A stretch of DNA of 6,594 bases, taken from assembly GCA_020849575.1 (NCBI GenBank), contig JADLFY010000065.1, forward strand, positions 1-6,594, written 5' to 3'. A program made the translations under genes and the position numbers. This document shows, piece by piece, positions 6,075 to 6,594 of the stretch (within the stretch, counting starts at the first letter, position 1; every line of letters begins with the position of its first letter). The notes beneath the pieces were generated by a model. It made no database searches. It saw only the letters and a program-made list of their open reading frames with translations, and had not been told where the DNA came from. The stretch comes from Candidatus Peregrinibacteria bacterium (GTDB taxonomy: Bacteria; Patescibacteriota; Gracilibacteria; UBA1369).

Positions 6075-6594
6075 TTACCAAACTACATTTACTGGTGTAC
6101 CAACGTCGGCAAAGCTGAAAGTAAATTCGGCGTCTTCCGGTAATAATCTGATACAGCCATGACTACGGGGAGAACCAATATGATTCAAAGCTTCACGCCA
6201 GAATACGCCATGATCATTGGCCAGACTGGGCAGAGCATGTATTCCATAACCGCCTTTTTTGAATTGCATGAATCTGGGCATGATATAGTGAGGTGAGCTG
6301 CTGGCAACTCTGACATCCTGTTTGAATTGAATTTGAAAACTGCCAGTTGGAGTGGGGGTTTTGGCTTTACCGGTGGATACAGGGAATTCACGCACGACCT
6401 GATCACCAAGGCTGATATACATTTTTTGTTCTGATAAATCCACTTTAATGCTTTTTTCACCTTCAAATTTTGGATCAAGCAGATTGGCGCTAACCGGTAA
6501 ATCTTTGGTGATATTATAAATTTTTTCATTGATTACTGGCTGGCCCACTGTCAGATCAAAACTAAATTCGGCATCAGCCTTCACCCAGCCGACA
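6075..6594 (-). CDS. L,D-transpeptidase (YkuD domain), N-terminus outside window
   Basis: About 172 residues are visible and the frame stays open to the window edge; the GTG at 6584 is therefore probably internal. Numbering from it, the YkuD catalytic domain starts at KSIKVDLSEQKMYI (44-57) and includes PVSTGKAKTPTPTGSF (68-83), YGIHALP (113-119) and the active-site signature SPRSHGCIRL (138-147), with catalytic C144 and the partner H142, plus H116. Such enzymes form 3-3 cross-links in peptidoglycan or attach proteins to it, acting outside the cytoplasmic membrane. The few residues before it (VGWVKADAEF) resemble the last strand of an SH3-like wall-binding module, suggesting an upstream targeting domain and signal peptide that cannot be seen. 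The gene lies 73 bases upstream of pcrA on the same strand, so co-transcription is possible although the functions are unrelated. Confidence 0.92.
   Translation of the reverse strand, partial: VGWVKADAEFSFDLTVGQPVINEKIYNITKDLPVSANLLDPKFEGEKSIKVDLSEQKMYISLGDQVVREFPVSTGKAKTPTPTGSFQIQFKQDVRVASSSPHYIMPRFMQFKKGGYGIHALPSLANDHGVFWREALNHIGSPRSHGCIRLLPEDAEFTFSFADVGTPVNVVW

Noticed and set aside
3..6594. Alternative genetic code with UGA as a sense codon, as in some candidate phyla
   Set aside because: All genes reach normal ends with no internal TGA. TGA is also not used as a stop here, but seven stops are too few to conclude anything from that.

Overview
The window is chromosomal DNA from a bacterium of moderate GC (two sampled 60-base coding stretches, at 3481 and 3781, are both 42% G+C). 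The genes are densely packed, several start codons lack a clear Shine-Dalgarno sequence, and two proteins match nothing I recognise. I see no phage, IS, CRISPR or RNA genes. Stops are TAA (six) and TAG (one), and no gene needs an in-frame TGA. The style (a compact GT4 glycosyltransferase, an SEC59/DGK1-like CTP-dependent lipid kinase, an L,D-transpeptidase after what may be an SH3-like module, and orphan membrane proteins) would suit a candidate-phylum lineage such as Patescibacteria/CPR. That placement is a weak inference; no marker in the window decides it.

Layout. At the left edge (3-509, +) is the C-terminal end of a bacterial alpha-2-macroglobulin-like protein. Its stop overlaps the start of a polytopic diacylglycerol/polyprenol-kinase-like membrane protein (509-1189, +). 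Convergent to it, and overlapping it by 50 coding bases, is a GT4-type glycosyltransferase (1140-2303, -). A short divergent spacer follows, then a two-gene + strand unit (about 2377-3673): a four-helix membrane protein with a long charged tail, and a 133-residue basic protein with an Arg/Gly-rich N-terminus and a CxxC. Neither has a function I can name.

The + unit meets the 3' end of the UvrD/PcrA helicase gene (3761-6001, -) across 87 non-coding bases that stand out: 62% G+C, with six runs of three or more G on the + strand. This is a potential G-quadruplex in the + transcript and a C-rich, G-poor, rut-like stretch in the helicase transcript. Upstream of the helicase gene is a 73-base spacer with a 41-base imperfect inverted repeat ending one base before the start codon. 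Beyond it is an L,D-transpeptidase (YkuD) gene (6075-6594, -) whose 5' end lies outside the window.

Functionally, several genes concern the envelope: a surface/periplasmic protease trap, lipid-carrier or lipid phosphorylation, glycosyl transfer and peptidoglycan cross-linking. PcrA/UvrD is housekeeping DNA repair. I found no convincing new multi-gene system. The best leads are the two orphan genes, the G-rich convergent spacer and the inverted repeat at the helicase start.
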